Assembly: GCF_001311985.1 (NCBI RefSeq)
Contig: NZ_BBCJ01000015.1
Coordinates: 1 to 64,000, forward strand
Direction: 5' to 3'
Source: Geotalea toluenoxydans JCM 15764
GTDB lineage: Bacteria > Desulfobacterota > Desulfuromonadia > Geobacterales > Geobacteraceae
DNA: 64,000 nucleotides
This document shows positions 40,214 to 48,639 of the stretch, piece by piece. The notes under the pieces were generated by a model. It saw only the letters and a program-made list of their open reading frames with translations, made no database searches and was not told the DNA's origin. Both the position numbers and the translations under genes were made by a program. Position 1 is the stretch's first letter, and every line of letters begins with the position of its first letter.

Positions 40214-40249
40214 CTGGAGTCTCCTTAATCTGTTGATCGACCTTCCGCA

Positions 40250-40348
40250 AGAGCTCCCCCCTTTAGAAAAGGGGGGCTGGGGGGGATTTCCTGTCGCAAC
40301 TAAAGACAAATCCCCCTGAATCCCCCTTTGTTAAAGGGGGACTTTTAG
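40250..40348. repeat. Double C/G-run palindrome
   Basis: Two fold-back units: CTCCCCCCTTTAGAAAAGGGGGG and, 40 bases on, CCCCCTTTGTTAAAGGGGG. It fills the gap between the Fe-S and Mo subunit genes, which would otherwise be adjacent. Confidence 0.65.
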
Positions 40349-40864
40349 TCAGTGGTCTCCCGGCGCTGTCCGCCCCTGGGAGGCGGCCAGAACCGCTTCC
40401 ACGATATGGACGTAGCCGGTGCAGCGGCAGAGATTGCCGGCGATGGCCTCCCTTACCTCAGTTTCCGTAGGGTGCGGGTTACGGGTCAAGAGCGCCTTGG
40501 CCGACAGGACCATGCCGGGGGTGCAGTAACCGCACTGCACGGCAGCATGATTGATCATCGATTCCTGGATGGCGTCCAGTTTGCCATTGGCGGCGACACC
40601 TTCGATGGTGGTGATCTCCCGGCCGTCCACCTCCACTGCCAGCATCAGGCAGGAATCAACCGGCTTGCCGTCAAGAAGGACCGTGCAGGAGCCGCAGTCT
40701 CCCAGTTCGCACCCCTTCTTGGTGCCGGTCAGGTCCAGCTGGTCGCGCAGCACATTGGTCAGGATGGCGTTGCCCTTTACCAGCACGGTCTTGGCGTCTC
40801 CATTTACGTTCAGGGTGATCAGGTAGCGCTGCACCCCGTCTTTGTCCGTTATCACTTGCTGCAT
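40349..40864 (-). CDS. Molybdenum hydroxylase [2Fe-2S] small subunit
   Basis: 171 residues from the ATG at 40864, 6 bases after GGAGG; an upstream GTG is in the ribosome site. Both [2Fe-2S] sets are complete: [21 protein letters not shown] and CGYCTPGM...GNLCRCTGY. The N-terminus is a ferredoxin fold. It carries electrons between the Mo site and the FAD subunit. The FAD subunit gene ends 12 bases upstream. Confidence 0.88.
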   Translation of the reverse strand: MQQVITDKDGVQRYLITLNVNGDAKTVLVKGNAILTNVLRDQLDLTGTKKGCELGDCGSCTVLLDGKPVDSCLMLAVEVDGREITTIEGVAANGKLDAIQESMINHAAVQCGYCTPGMVLSAKALLTRNPHPTETEVREAIAGNLCRCTGYVHIVEAVLAASQGRTAPGDH

Positions 40865-40875
40865 ATCATTCCTCC

Positions 40876-41743
40876 TCACACGTGGCCTTCGTCAATAGCC
40901 TTGCGCAGTGCCCGTTTCGTCAGTACGCCAACCAGGTTACGCCGGTATTCGGCAGAGCCGCGGATGCTGTCCCGTGGGCGGCTTTCTGCCGCAGCCTTTT
41001 CCCCGGCTTCAGCCAACAGGTCGTCGTTTATTTTTTTGCCCCGCAGGAAGTCTTCCGCTCCCTTGGCCCGCATGACGGTAGGAGCTGCAGAGGCCAGGAC
41101 GACCCGTGCGTCCTCCAGGGTGTCTCCTGCAACCCTGACCGAGACGGCAACCCCCACAACGGCCAAGCGCCGGAGCGGCGCAAGCGAACTTCATGTAGGT
41201 GCTGCCGGTGGTGGGCTGGTCCGGGATAGTGATGTCGGCAAGGAGTTCTCCCGGCGCAATCACTGTCTCGGCCGCACCATGGAAGAAATCCTCCAGGGGC
41301 ATGGTTCGTTCCCCTTTGACGGAAACCAAGCGGATAGAAGCATTAAGAGCAATGAGGATTGGCGGCAGGTCGGCAGAAGGGACGCCATTGACGATGTTGC
41401 CCCCCACTGTCCCCATGTTGCAGATCTGGTTGGAGGCCATGGTGTGGGCAGCCATGGGAAGCGACAGAAAACGTTCCTGGAGAAGCTTCGAGGTGTAGAT
41501 GGCATTGTGGCTGGTCAGTGCCCCTATGACGATGCCGCGGCCCGGTTCATGGCGAATGGTACGCAGGTCGTCAAGGTGTTTGAGGGAGACCAGGTTCTCC
41601 GGAGCCAGTTTTCCAACCTTCATCTTGTGCAGGACATCGGTTCCTCCCGCCAGAACGATGGCTTTGCTGCCAAGCTCTGCCAGGAGCGTGCAGGCCTCAT
41701 CAAGGTTTTGGGGGGCATGATATGCAAAATCGGGCATGTACAT
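40876..41743 (-). CDS. Molybdenum hydroxylase FAD subunit (two frameshifts)
   Basis: About 289 residues after adding two bases near 41200 ([15 protein letters not shown]). FAD-binding signatures: [42 protein letters not shown]. The family's [4Fe-4S] insertion found in the Thauera-type 4-hydroxybenzoyl-CoA reductase beta subunit (usual length about 324) is absent, so electrons would pass without that cluster. Transcription probably starts from the MarR-controlled region at 41805. Confidence 0.8.
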
Positions 41744-41804
41744 GGTTCATCTCCTCAGGCTGTCGGGTCTTCCACAACTTTTGTCGGACCCTTGTCATTG
41801 TTAT

Positions 41805-41816
41805 CTTGCATACAAG
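41805..41816. promoter_or_regulatory. Candidate MarR operator, site 1
   Basis: CTTGCATACAAG (CTTG-4-CAAG inverted repeat), identical to the 12-mer overlapping the marR start at 42273. It lies between marR and the hydroxylase operon, 60 bases before its first ATG. Confidence 0.6.
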
Positions 41817-41844
41817 CTATTTCTTCAAAAAAAATGGACGGTGG

Positions 41845-42279
41845 TCATTCCCTGAAATCCTTGAGAAACCGCTTCAGGAGAAGCCTTTCCTCCGGTGAAA
41901 AGCCCTTCAGCAGTTCGTCGTTGGTCTGTTCCATGGCTGCCGCCAGTTGGCCGATGGCGGCAGTTCCCTTTTCAGTCAGGTAAACCCTTGCCACCCGCCC
42001 ATCCTGTGCATCGGCCTCTCTTCTCACCCAGCCCGACGTCACCAGCCGGTCAAGGATGCCGGCCAGGGTGGCGGTATCAAGGGAGATGCGCCGACCGATC
42101 TCGCCGACGGAAAGTCCGTCCTCCTCCCAGAGTGCCTCCATGAAAAGGCACTGCATGGGAGTGAGGGCAAATGTCTGCAGTCGTCCCTTCAGGGTTCCCT
42201 GGGCGCGCTGATGGGCTTTGGCAAATAGAAAAACTATGTTGTCCCGGTAGGAGATCATCCTGGTTAATTCCTCTTGCAT
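41845..42279 (-). CDS. MarR-family transcriptional regulator
   Basis: 144 residues, intact. Winged helix with GLSVGEIGRRISLDTATLAGILDRL (recognition helix) and the wing RREADAQDGRVARVYLTEKG. MarR proteins repress until an aromatic ligand binds. Here two identical 12-mers (41805 and 42273), one overlapping its own start codon, suggest it controls itself and the downstream molybdenum hydroxylase operon. The ligand may be 4-hydroxybenzoyl-CoA or 4-hydroxybenzoate; that is inference. Confidence 0.82.
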   Translation of the reverse strand: MQEELTRMISYRDNIVFLFAKAHQRAQGTLKGRLQTFALTPMQCLFMEALWEEDGLSVGEIGRRISLDTATLAGILDRLVTSGWVRREADAQDGRVARVYLTEKGTAAIGQLAAAMEQTNDELLKGFSPEERLLLKRFLKDFRE

Positions 42280-42284
42280 ACAAG
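42273..42284. promoter_or_regulatory. Candidate MarR operator, site 2
   Basis: The same CTTGCATACAAG as site 1, covering the marR ATG. Binding here would block translation start or transcription through marR. Confidence 0.55.
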
Positions 42285-42356
42285 ATATCTCCGGTGTGGT
42301 TTTTTGTCAATGGGAAATAAAACAGTGTTTCCCGGATTATATGTTTTTTGCCCTTG

Positions 42357-42548
42357 CTAGAGGGATGAAGCTCTTTCTCATTCTCAGGTTTACCATTGCC
42401 AGACAATGCAACCGGCTCTTCAGAGCCCTTCTTGAAATTCCTGATTGCTCCACCAGTGCCGAACCAGTTGGGGGAGTTTTGCCGGTCCGAAGGCGACCAG
42501 CATGATGACCAGGATGATGATGAGTTCCGGCATGCCGAATCCGAACAT
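42357..42548 (-). CDS. tatA: Twin-arginine translocase subunit TatA (two or three frameshifts)
   Basis: About 64 residues. AAAGGAG precedes the ATG at 42548. MFGFGMPELIIILVIMLVAFGPAKLPQL is the TatA membrane helix, and restoring G in two GG pairs gives GSALGGAIRNFKKG, the amphipathic helix. The 3' end is not certain: the reading frame must shift once more to reach a stop; I place it at 42357. TatA/E forms the Tat pore and would help export the Tat-signal proteins (52400, perhaps 21656 and 54361). Confidence 0.65.
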
Positions 42549-42565
42549 AATTTGCGCTCCTTTAG

Positions 42566-42601
42566 CAGGTTGTTGAAAAACGTCATGAGTAGGTCGCTAT
42601 G
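42566..42601. repeat. Partial copy of the 17262-17419 element
   Basis: 35 of 36 bases match the end of the element at 17384-17419, in opposite orientation. The other terminal repeat is absent, so it is a fragment. It sits between tatA and the ThiF-like gene. Confidence 0.7.
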
Positions 42602-42607
42602 GAACTT

Positions 42608-43453
42608 TTACTGGCCTACTGCCTTGTCCTGACCGTCAAGCCTGATCTCTTCGAATTCCATGTCCAAAAGATTGATGCTGAGTTTCCTGTTACGCAGGGT
42701 GTTGCCGGCGCCAAGGAGAATCTTGCAGACTTCCGCTACCTCTATGCTGGCCACCAGCGCCGGGGTAAAGGATGGATTACCCAGCCGCTGCTCAAGGCCC
42801 TTGCCTTCCACCCAGCGGCTGTACAGCTGCCGGATTGTTCCGTCTCCGGGAAACTGGGTGACGACTTGGCCGAACCAGCCGCCGATGGCGCCATGCACCA
42901 GTGGAAGCCCCAAGCTGTCACAGCTGTCGGACAAAGCCAGCCTGGTCGAAACCGAATCCAGTGCATCCACCACCACCTGGACACCCTGGAAAAGCTGGGC
43001 GGCATTTTTTGGTGCATAAGCAATCTGTACCGGGACCAATGCCACCGCCGGGTTGATTTCGGCCACCCGCGCTGCAGCTGACTCAACCTTTGCCTCTCCC
43101 AGCCTGGCTGGGCTGGAGAGCAGTTGGCGGTTCAGATTGTGTTCTTCGAACACATCCGGATCGATGGCGACTATAGTGCCAACCCCGAGCCGCGCCAGCT
43201 CCTCGATGATATAGCCGCCAAGCCCTCCACAGCCAGCCACTGCCACCACCCCTTGGAAAAGTGTCAGTTGCTGGGCAATGTTGATCGCCTGACGATTGCG
43301 CTGGTAGCGGGCGGGAAGAATCTCCTGGAGCAATGCCGTTTCTTCCACCTGGGCAAGGGTGGTATGGAAGCGTTCGGCAGCGGCAACCTGGCTGGCCCAG
43401 GAGATAAGACCATTTTCCGCCCGCTCTGCTAGGAATTGGCGCAACTCGTCCAT
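42608..43453 (-). CDS. ThiF/MoeB/HesA-family adenylyltransferase
   Basis: 281 residues from the ATG at 43453 (GGAGG before it). The ATP site VAVAGCGGLGGYIIEELARLGVG and the Arg-finger region EHNLNRQLL are typical of E1-like adenylyltransferases. No CXXC zinc pairs are visible. Such enzymes adenylate the C-terminal GG of a MoaD/ThiS partner, and that partner is encoded one base upstream. With the AOR gene two places away, the pair probably makes or modifies tungstopterin. Confidence 0.82.
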   Translation of the reverse strand: MDELRQFLAERAENGLISWASQVAAAERFHTTLAQVEETALLQEILPARYQRNRQAINIAQQLTLFQGVVAVAGCGGLGGYIIEELARLGVGTIVAIDPDVFEEHNLNRQLLSSPARLGEAKVESAAARVAEINPAVALVPVQIAYAPKNAAQLFQGVQVVVDALDSVSTRLALSDSCDSLGLPLVHGAIGGWFGQVVTQFPGDGTIRQLYSRWVEGKGLEQRLGNPSFTPALVASIEVAEVCKILLGAGNTLRNRKLSINLLDMEFEEIRLDGQDKAVGQ

Positions 43454-43454
43454 G

Positions 43455-43679
43455 TCAGCCTCCTGCCACCAAAGGAAAGAGGGCAAGACTGTCACCATCC
43501 CTCAGCCGTTGATCGGGATCGGCATGTCTGCCGTTGAGCATGATCATGCTGATTTCAGAAACCGGTATCTGCAGTTCATCGATAATCTCGCTGATCTGCG
43601 TGCTTGGTGGGTATTGCCTTGTTGCTGCGGCAAAACGTCCGAAGCGGAATGTGGCGAACAATTTTACGGTTATGTTCAT
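43455..43679 (-). CDS. MoaD/ThiS-like sulfur carrier protein
   Basis: 74 residues from the ATG at 43679. Beta-grasp fold (MNITVKLFATFRFGRF) ending in VAGG, the di-glycine tail used for thiocarboxylate formation. Gap of one base to the ThiF-like gene; the two are a pair. MoaD-MoeB pairs beside tungsten AOR genes are common and are taken to supply sulfur to pyranopterin. Confidence 0.8.
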   Translation of the reverse strand: MNITVKLFATFRFGRFAAATRQYPPSTQISEIIDELQIPVSEISMIMLNGRHADPDQRLRDGDSLALFPLVAGG

Positions 43680-43703
43680 TGGGCAGCCCCTTTCCATCCC
43701 GAT

Positions 43704-43870
43704 TTAGGAGTCTGTCGGACTTAGAATGAATCGGCTGCGAAAATGGCAAATCGGTCCGGATCTCCGTAAATTTTCGACAAATAGGTCCACTATTCGCTCT
43801 CAAATTTCCAAATATCCGTCCTCGATTTTCCATTCTCTCGCTTCGATCCCTAAGTCCGACAGTCTCCTAG
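43704..43870. repeat. MITE-like element with 21-bp terminal inverted repeats
   Basis: Left end TTAGGAGTCTGTCGGACTTA (43704), right end its reverse complement (43850-43870) with 19 of 21 matching. Inside is AT-rich with no gene. The terminal CTAG of the right end provides the TAG stop codon of the AOR gene. A solitary end recurs at 45612-45626. Confidence 0.75.
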
Positions 43871-45595
43871 AAATTCCAGAACGCGTCGATTTCCTCATCG
43901 GTGAAATCCCACACGGCATTGTGGGGTGGAAGCGGTTCCCTGAAGAACTCCGGCAGCCGATCATCCTTATTGGTGAAACCGGCCGCCAGATTGAAGGCAC
44001 GCTCGGTCTTCAAGGTATTGACCCCCAGGCCGCCAATCCAGTCGGGGGTAAGCTCCAGGCCGAAGCGGGCATTGAGCATGTCGATCAAAGCCGGGACGCA
44101 GGTGGGAATATCTGCTGCGGGAAAACCTATGAACAGGCAGAGGCCGATGGAGTCGAGCATGACGGTGACGATCTGCAGGTGACGGGACAACTCAACTTGA
44201 CCATCCTTCTTCAAGGGATCGACAATGCCTCCACCGACACCCATCAGATTGGTGGCGACTGCATAGCCATCGTGTGGTCTGCACCCATGGTGCTGGTAGC
44301 ATAGGTGATGCCGATGCCTTTGATGGATCGGGGGTCATAGGCAGGAATGGCCTGGTTTTTCACCACCGGTACCCGGGTGACGCCGTATACCTTGCCCACA
44401 TGACCGGCGCCGCTGCCAATGATCCGGCCGAGGGGTGTCCCTTTACCGATATCTTCCTTCAGGATGCGGAGTACCCCTTCACCGTCGCCGAAAGGGAGCA
44501 CTCCTGCTCCATGGCTACGCCGAAGGCGATAGAGGTCTCGATGGAATCAACGCCGATGTCGTCCATGATACTGTCGGCAGTCGCAATCTGGTCAAGATCG
44601 CCAAGACCGGCGTTGGCTCCCAGGGTTTCAATGGTCTCATACTCGAAGCCGGAGGTGACGTAATTGCCCTGCTTATCGTTGTAGACCTGGGAGCATTGGA
44701 TGATGCAGCCAGGCTGGCAGCCATGCTTCGGTTTGCCGCCACGCTCGATGATGGTTTCACGCAAAGTCTCGCCGGAGATCTTTTCGTTTCCCTCGTAACG
44801 ACCATAGGTAAAGTTGCGGGTCGGGAGCCCCCCTGCCTCGTTGACGATGTTGACCATTTCCGCGGTGCCGAAGGTGGGCAGCCCCTGGCCGGTCCCTGGG
44901 TGTTCGAGGATGGCCTTGGCAAAGACCCTGGCAGCGGCGGTGAATTTTTCCTGATTGGCCAGTTTTATGCCGGGGGCACCGCTGTCGTCGATGGAGATGA
45001 ACTTGATCCTCTTCGAGCCCATTACCGCTCCAAGGCCGCCGCGGCCGTGGCTGCGCAGCTTGCTGTCCGAGTCCTTCACCGAGATATTGGCGGCCAGCAT
45101 CTTCATCTCGCCGGCCGGGCCGATGGTGATGACCCCTGTTTTCTTGCCGAGCCTCTTTTCCAGGGTTTCGACGACGGCAAAATTCCCCTTGCCGATCAGC
45201 TCCGTCTCTTCGCCGATGGATACTCCATCCTTGTTGACATGCAGGCTGTGCCAGTTGTTCCCTTTGGGCAGACCTTCAATGATCAGCGCCTTGATCCCCA
45301 GGCGGGCGAACATCTGGGCTGCCAACCCTCCGGCATTGCTTTCCTTGATGGTGCCGGTGAGGGGGCTTTTGGCGCCTGCGGAAAAGCGCCCGCTGTTAGC
45401 GGCAGTGGTGCCGCTCAACAGTCCGGGGGCAAAGACCAGCTTGTTGTTTGCCCCCAGTGCGTGACAGGTGGGGATGACCTCCTTGGCAACAATGGTGGAT
45501 GTCAGGGCACGGCCGCCGAGACCGGCCCATTCCGGTGGAACGGCTTCTATGCTGGTACTGAGATTACTCATATCTACACGGAGGATTTTGTTCAT
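43867..45595 (-). CDS. Tungsten aldehyde:ferredoxin oxidoreductase-family enzyme, pcm cluster (two frameshifts)
   Basis: About 576 residues. AGLGGRALTSTIVAKEV, ARLGIKALIIEGLPKG, RGGLGAVMGSKRIKFISI form the tungstopterin domain. Iron-sulfur Cys ligands are CQPGCIIQC and SIGLCLF. Bases lost near 44500 and 44270. Placed between a MoaD-ThiF pair and an SDR in the p-cresol cluster, it most likely oxidises 4-hydroxybenzaldehyde to 4-hydroxybenzoate, in place of an NAD-dependent aldehyde dehydrogenase. That role is inference. Its stop codon is part of the adjoining repeat. Confidence 0.85.
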
Positions 45596-45611
45596 GGTTC
45601 TTCTCCCTTTA

Positions 45612-45626
45612 CCGACAGACTCCTAG
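45612..45626. repeat. Solitary end of the 43704-43870 element
   Basis: CCGACAGACTCCTAG matches the terminal 15 bases of the larger element. Its CTAG supplies the TAG stop of the SDR gene (45623-45625), just as at the AOR gene. Confidence 0.6.
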
Positions 45627-46390
45627 TGGAATGACAAGCCGCCGTCGTGGACGATCATCTGGCCGGTGATGAAGGCGCTGTCGTCGCTGGCGAGGAATAG
45701 CGCCAGGCCGACCAGGTCCTCGGGCACCGCTTCCCGCTTCAGGCAGCGGGCCTGGAGTTGCAGCTCTTCCAGTGGCGGCAGATCCAGCTTCTTGTTCTTG
45801 TCGAAGTTATTGCCGCCATCGGAATGGGTGAAACCGGGGGCAATGGTATTGACGTTGATCTTGTAATCACCCATTTCACGGGCCATTGAGCGGGTCAGGG
45901 CCATGATGGCTCCCTTGGATGCCACGTAATGGGGCATGCCTGGCACACCTTCATTGATGGATGAAGAGCCGATGTTGATGATCTTGCCCCCCTTGGCCTT
46001 CATGTGGGGGAATACCGCCTTCATGCAGTTGAACTGGCCGAGAACGTTGATTTCCAGGACCTTCATGAATTCCTGGGCGGTACATTCGGTGAAGGGCTTG
46101 AGGACGATGCTGCCGAAGATGGCGGCGTTGTTGAGGAGGATGTCCAGGGAGCCGAACTTATCCACGGCCGCCTTGGCCATGGCGTCGCATTGCTCCTGGT
46201 TGCTGACATCGGTTTTGACGTAAATGGCGTCGCTGCCTGCCTTTTTGACGGCCTCTACTGCCTTTGCCCCATCAAGGACATCGGCAATGACGATCTTGGC
46301 CCCTTCCTTGGCCAGGCCTACCGCATATGCAGCGCCGATTCCCTGTGCACCACCGGTGATGATGGCGACTTTTCCTGTTAATCTTCCCAT
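45623..46390 (-). CDS. SDR-family dehydrogenase
   Basis: 255 residues, intact. NAD motif ITGGAQGIGAAYAVGLA, NNAA, and catalytic Ser-Tyr-Lys (INIGSSS...YVASKGA). The C-terminus, FLASDDSAFITGQMIVHDGG, resembles 1-phenylethanol and benzyl-alcohol-type dehydrogenases but this is a general SDR pattern. In the p-cresol cluster it could oxidise 4-hydroxybenzyl alcohol, an intermediate of the methylhydroxylase. The stop codon is in a repeat end. Confidence 0.75.
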   Translation of the reverse strand: MGRLTGKVAIITGGAQGIGAAYAVGLAKEGAKIVIADVLDGAKAVEAVKKAGSDAIYVKTDVSNQEQCDAMAKAAVDKFGSLDILLNNAAIFGSIVLKPFTECTAQEFMKVLEINVLGQFNCMKAVFPHMKAKGGKIINIGSSSINEGVPGMPHYVASKGAIMALTRSMAREMGDYKINVNTIAPGFTHSDGGNNFDKNKKLDLPPLEELQLQARCLKREAVPEDLVGLALFLASDDSAFITGQMIVHDGGLSFH

Positions 46391-46439
46391 GATGATTTCT
46401 CCTTTATAAAATTTGTGTCTACAAGTTATTGGTCATTCA

Positions 46440-46540
46440 TTTCCCCCTCTCCCTAACCCTCTCCTTCAGGCCCTGTGGGTCCACAAGGGGAGAGGGAACT
46501 GGATCACCCCTCCCTAAAGGAGGGGCTGGGGGAGGGCGTA
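46440..46540. repeat. C/G-run palindromic repeats
   Basis: Two adjacent fold-back units: CCCCTCTCCCT...GGGGAGAGGG and CCCTCCCTAAAGGAGGGG. They fill the gap between the butyrate kinase stop and the SDR start. Confidence 0.6.
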
Positions 46541-46546
46541 AACCAG

Positions 46547-47638
46547 TTACGCCGCCCGGTCCTGCTTATAGATGGACAGTGCCTCTTCGTTGTTGAAGTA
46601 CCTCATGGCTGCATCGGCCAGGGCTTCCATCTCGTTTTCGCCCGGATTGAGAAGAACGGGAGCAATGAATGAGATTTTTTTCTGCAGGCTGTTCAGCAGC
46701 ATCTTTGAATACACCAAGCTTCCGGTCAGGGCGATGGCGTCTACTTCCCCTTCAAGTACCGCGGCGCAGGCGCCGATCTCCTTGGCCACCTGGTAGATCA
46801 TTGCCTCGTAGACCTGGGCTGCCTTCTGATCTCCCGCGGCAATCCGCCGCTCGATCTCCTGGGCATCGGTGGTCCCCAGATAGGCGAAGAGGCCCCCGCC
46901 CCCGGTGAGCAGTTTCAGCACTTCTTTTTTGCTGTACTCGCCGCTGAAGCAGAGCTTGACCAAATCGCCGGCGGGGAGCGATCCTGCCCGCTCCGGCGAA
47001 AACGGGCCGTCACCGTCGAGGGCATTGTTGACATCGATGATCTTCCCCCGGCGATGGGCGCCCACCGAAATGCCACCACCCAGATGGGCGACGACGAGGT
47101 TGGTCTCCTCATATTTTTTACCCAGCTCGGCGGCAATTTTCCGGGCGGTTGCCTTCTGGTTCAGGGCATGGAAGCTGCTCTGCCTGCTGATCTGGGGAAT
47201 GCCGCTGTACCTGGCCGAGGTACAGAGCTCATCGGTCATGGGGGGGTCGGCAGTGAGCACCGGAATGTTGAACTGGTTTCCCAGGTCGAAGGCGACCAGC
47301 CCCCCGACATTGATGGGGTGACCGCCGTAGATGCCGCTCTTCATGTCCTCGATCATTTTAGGACAGATCCGGTAGATGCCGCCGGGAAGGGGTCTCACAT
47401 TGCCACCCCGACAGGCGATGGCGTCCATTTCCCCCATGGATAGATCGTTGTCCTGCAGAACCTTGAAGATGGCGTCCCGGCGGAAATCATACTGGTCCCA
47501 GATGGTGGGAAATTTTCGCAACTCGGCATCGTCATGTTTCACCGATTGGTTGATGACCATTTTCCCCTGGGTGAAAACGCCGATTTTGGTTGAAGTGGAA
47601 CCAGGATTAACAATCAGTATTTTCTTGTCCGTTGTCAT
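46547..47638 (-). CDS. buk: Butyrate kinase-family acyl kinase
   Basis: 363 residues, intact. ILIVNPGSTSTKIGVF (residues 7-22), RGGNVRPLPGG, VVAHLGGGISVGAHRRGKIIDVNN and LTGSLVYSKMLLN are the acetate/butyrate kinase motifs. The family converts acyl phosphate plus ADP to acid plus ATP, reversibly. It lies within the p-cresol cluster, next to an SDR and the outer-membrane channel; no phosphotransacylase gene is adjacent. The true substrate may be a small fatty acid or an aromatic acid; the family gives no answer. Confidence 0.85.
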   Translation of the reverse strand: MTTDKKILIVNPGSTSTKIGVFTQGKMVINQSVKHDDAELRKFPTIWDQYDFRRDAIFKVLQDNDLSMGEMDAIACRGGNVRPLPGGIYRICPKMIEDMKSGIYGGHPINVGGLVAFDLGNQFNIPVLTADPPMTDELCTSARYSGIPQISRQSSFHALNQKATARKIAAELGKKYEETNLVVAHLGGGISVGAHRRGKIIDVNNALDGDGPFSPERAGSLPAGDLVKLCFSGEYSKKEVLKLLTGGGGLFAYLGTTDAQEIERRIAAGDQKAAQVYEAMIYQVAKEIGACAAVLEGEVDAIALTGSLVYSKMLLNSLQKKISFIAPVLLNPGENEMEALADAAMRYFNNEEALSIYKQDRAA

Positions 47639-47690
47639 GTTCTCCCTCGCTTGATTGCGTTTGTAAAATTGGGCGCCCGGTTCTGTATTC

Positions 47691-48608
47691 TCAGAAGGAG
47701 TAAATCAGGTCGATCCAGAGCTGGTTCGCTTCGATGCGGTTTTCGGCGGAAATCGGCACCACGTATTTGCCCACGAGGCCGAACTTGCCGTTCTGGTAGC
47801 GCATGGCCGGGCCCATGGAGAACTCGAAGTCCTTGGTGTCATGGCGTTTAACGCCGCCGATCTCGTCGCTTTCCAGCCCCTGCCAGATCCAGCCGGTGAC
47901 GCCTAGTTTAAAATCCTTGGTCAGGGCGTAGTTGACGTTGTAGTCCATATGTATTGCCTGCCCCGTCTGATACCCCTTCAGGCCGGTTCCAGGTTCTATG
48001 TAGTCGCTGTTCTTGGTGGGAATGGAGTACATGAGCTTGGCGCTGGTTTCGAAACCGTTGGCAAAGAGACCGGTTACGGCTACCACCGGTTCGATGACGA
48101 AGGCATTATTGCCGACATTCATGGGCTTGTTAGGATCGAAATGTCCGGTGGGGGTAATGACGTCCAGTACCGTCAGCCAGTGCCAGACCGGAGTGTGCCA
48201 GGCATTGCCTATACCGAAGTAGATATCTCCCAGGCCGCCGTCATGCCCTTGTACGGTGATCGGGCCGCCCGGTGTCTGTGCGGTTACGTTAGCCTCCATT
48301 GACAGCAGGGGAATGATGGAGTGGAACAGAAGGTTGCCGCCGAGAAGTCCCTTTTCCATCACGTAGATCGGTCGGAAGGCGATGGCGGTAAGCGTTCCGG
48401 CTCCGTCCGTTAATCCCTGTCCCTTGTTTTCCACTTTTCTTATGTCCATATAGACGTTGTAGTCGATGAGGTGCAGCCCCGGAGGGGGGGCGGCGCCAGC
48501 GTAGAAGTCAGCCGTACCGTTGAAAGAACTTGAATTGAATGCCCAGGCCGGCTGGACCAGAACGAGCGTTGCCAAGCAAACAAAAACCAAACCTTTTACC
48601 AGCTTCAT
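47691..48608 (-). CDS. Outer-membrane channel of the phenol-degradation (MetA/SphA) family
   Basis: 305 residues, intact. A signal peptide ends WAFN (residue 24), followed by alternating beta-strand segments and a terminal Phe (IDLIYSF), as in outer-membrane barrels. The sequence (GLGDIYFGIGNAWHTP, DVITPTGHFDPNKPMNVGNNAFVIEP) matches the transporters encoded beside aromatic degradation genes. It probably admits p-cresol or related aromatics to the periplasm. It lies between the methylhydroxylase and kinase genes. Confidence 0.82.
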   Translation of the reverse strand: MKLVKGLVFVCLATLVLVQPAWAFNSSSFNGTADFYAGAAPPPGLHLIDYNVYMDIRKVENKGQGLTDGAGTLTAIAFRPIYVMEKGLLGGNLLFHSIIPLLSMEANVTAQTPGGPITVQGHDGGLGDIYFGIGNAWHTPVWHWLTVLDVITPTGHFDPNKPMNVGNNAFVIEPVVAVTGLFANGFETSAKLMYSIPTKNSDYIEPGTGLKGYQTGQAIHMDYNVNYALTKDFKLGVTGWIWQGLESDEIGGVKRHDTKDFEFSMGPAMRYQNGKFGLVGKYVVPISAENRIEANQLWIDLIYSF

Positions 48609-48639
48609 GTGAGCCTCCTGTAACTGCTATTGAAAGAAA

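Noticed and set aside
40214-40309. Longer N-terminus of the Mo hydroxylase large subunit
   Set aside because: The extra codons are translated C/G-run repeat; the ATG at 40213 has a proper ribosome site and starts where the family starts.
40352-41983. Plus-strand frame of 543 codons
   Set aside because: It lies antisense to the Fe-S and FAD subunit genes and marR, which have full family motifs; composition is that of a shadow frame.
44435-45634. Plus-strand frame of 399 codons
   Set aside because: Antisense to the AOR gene with its Cys and tungstopterin motifs; a shadow.
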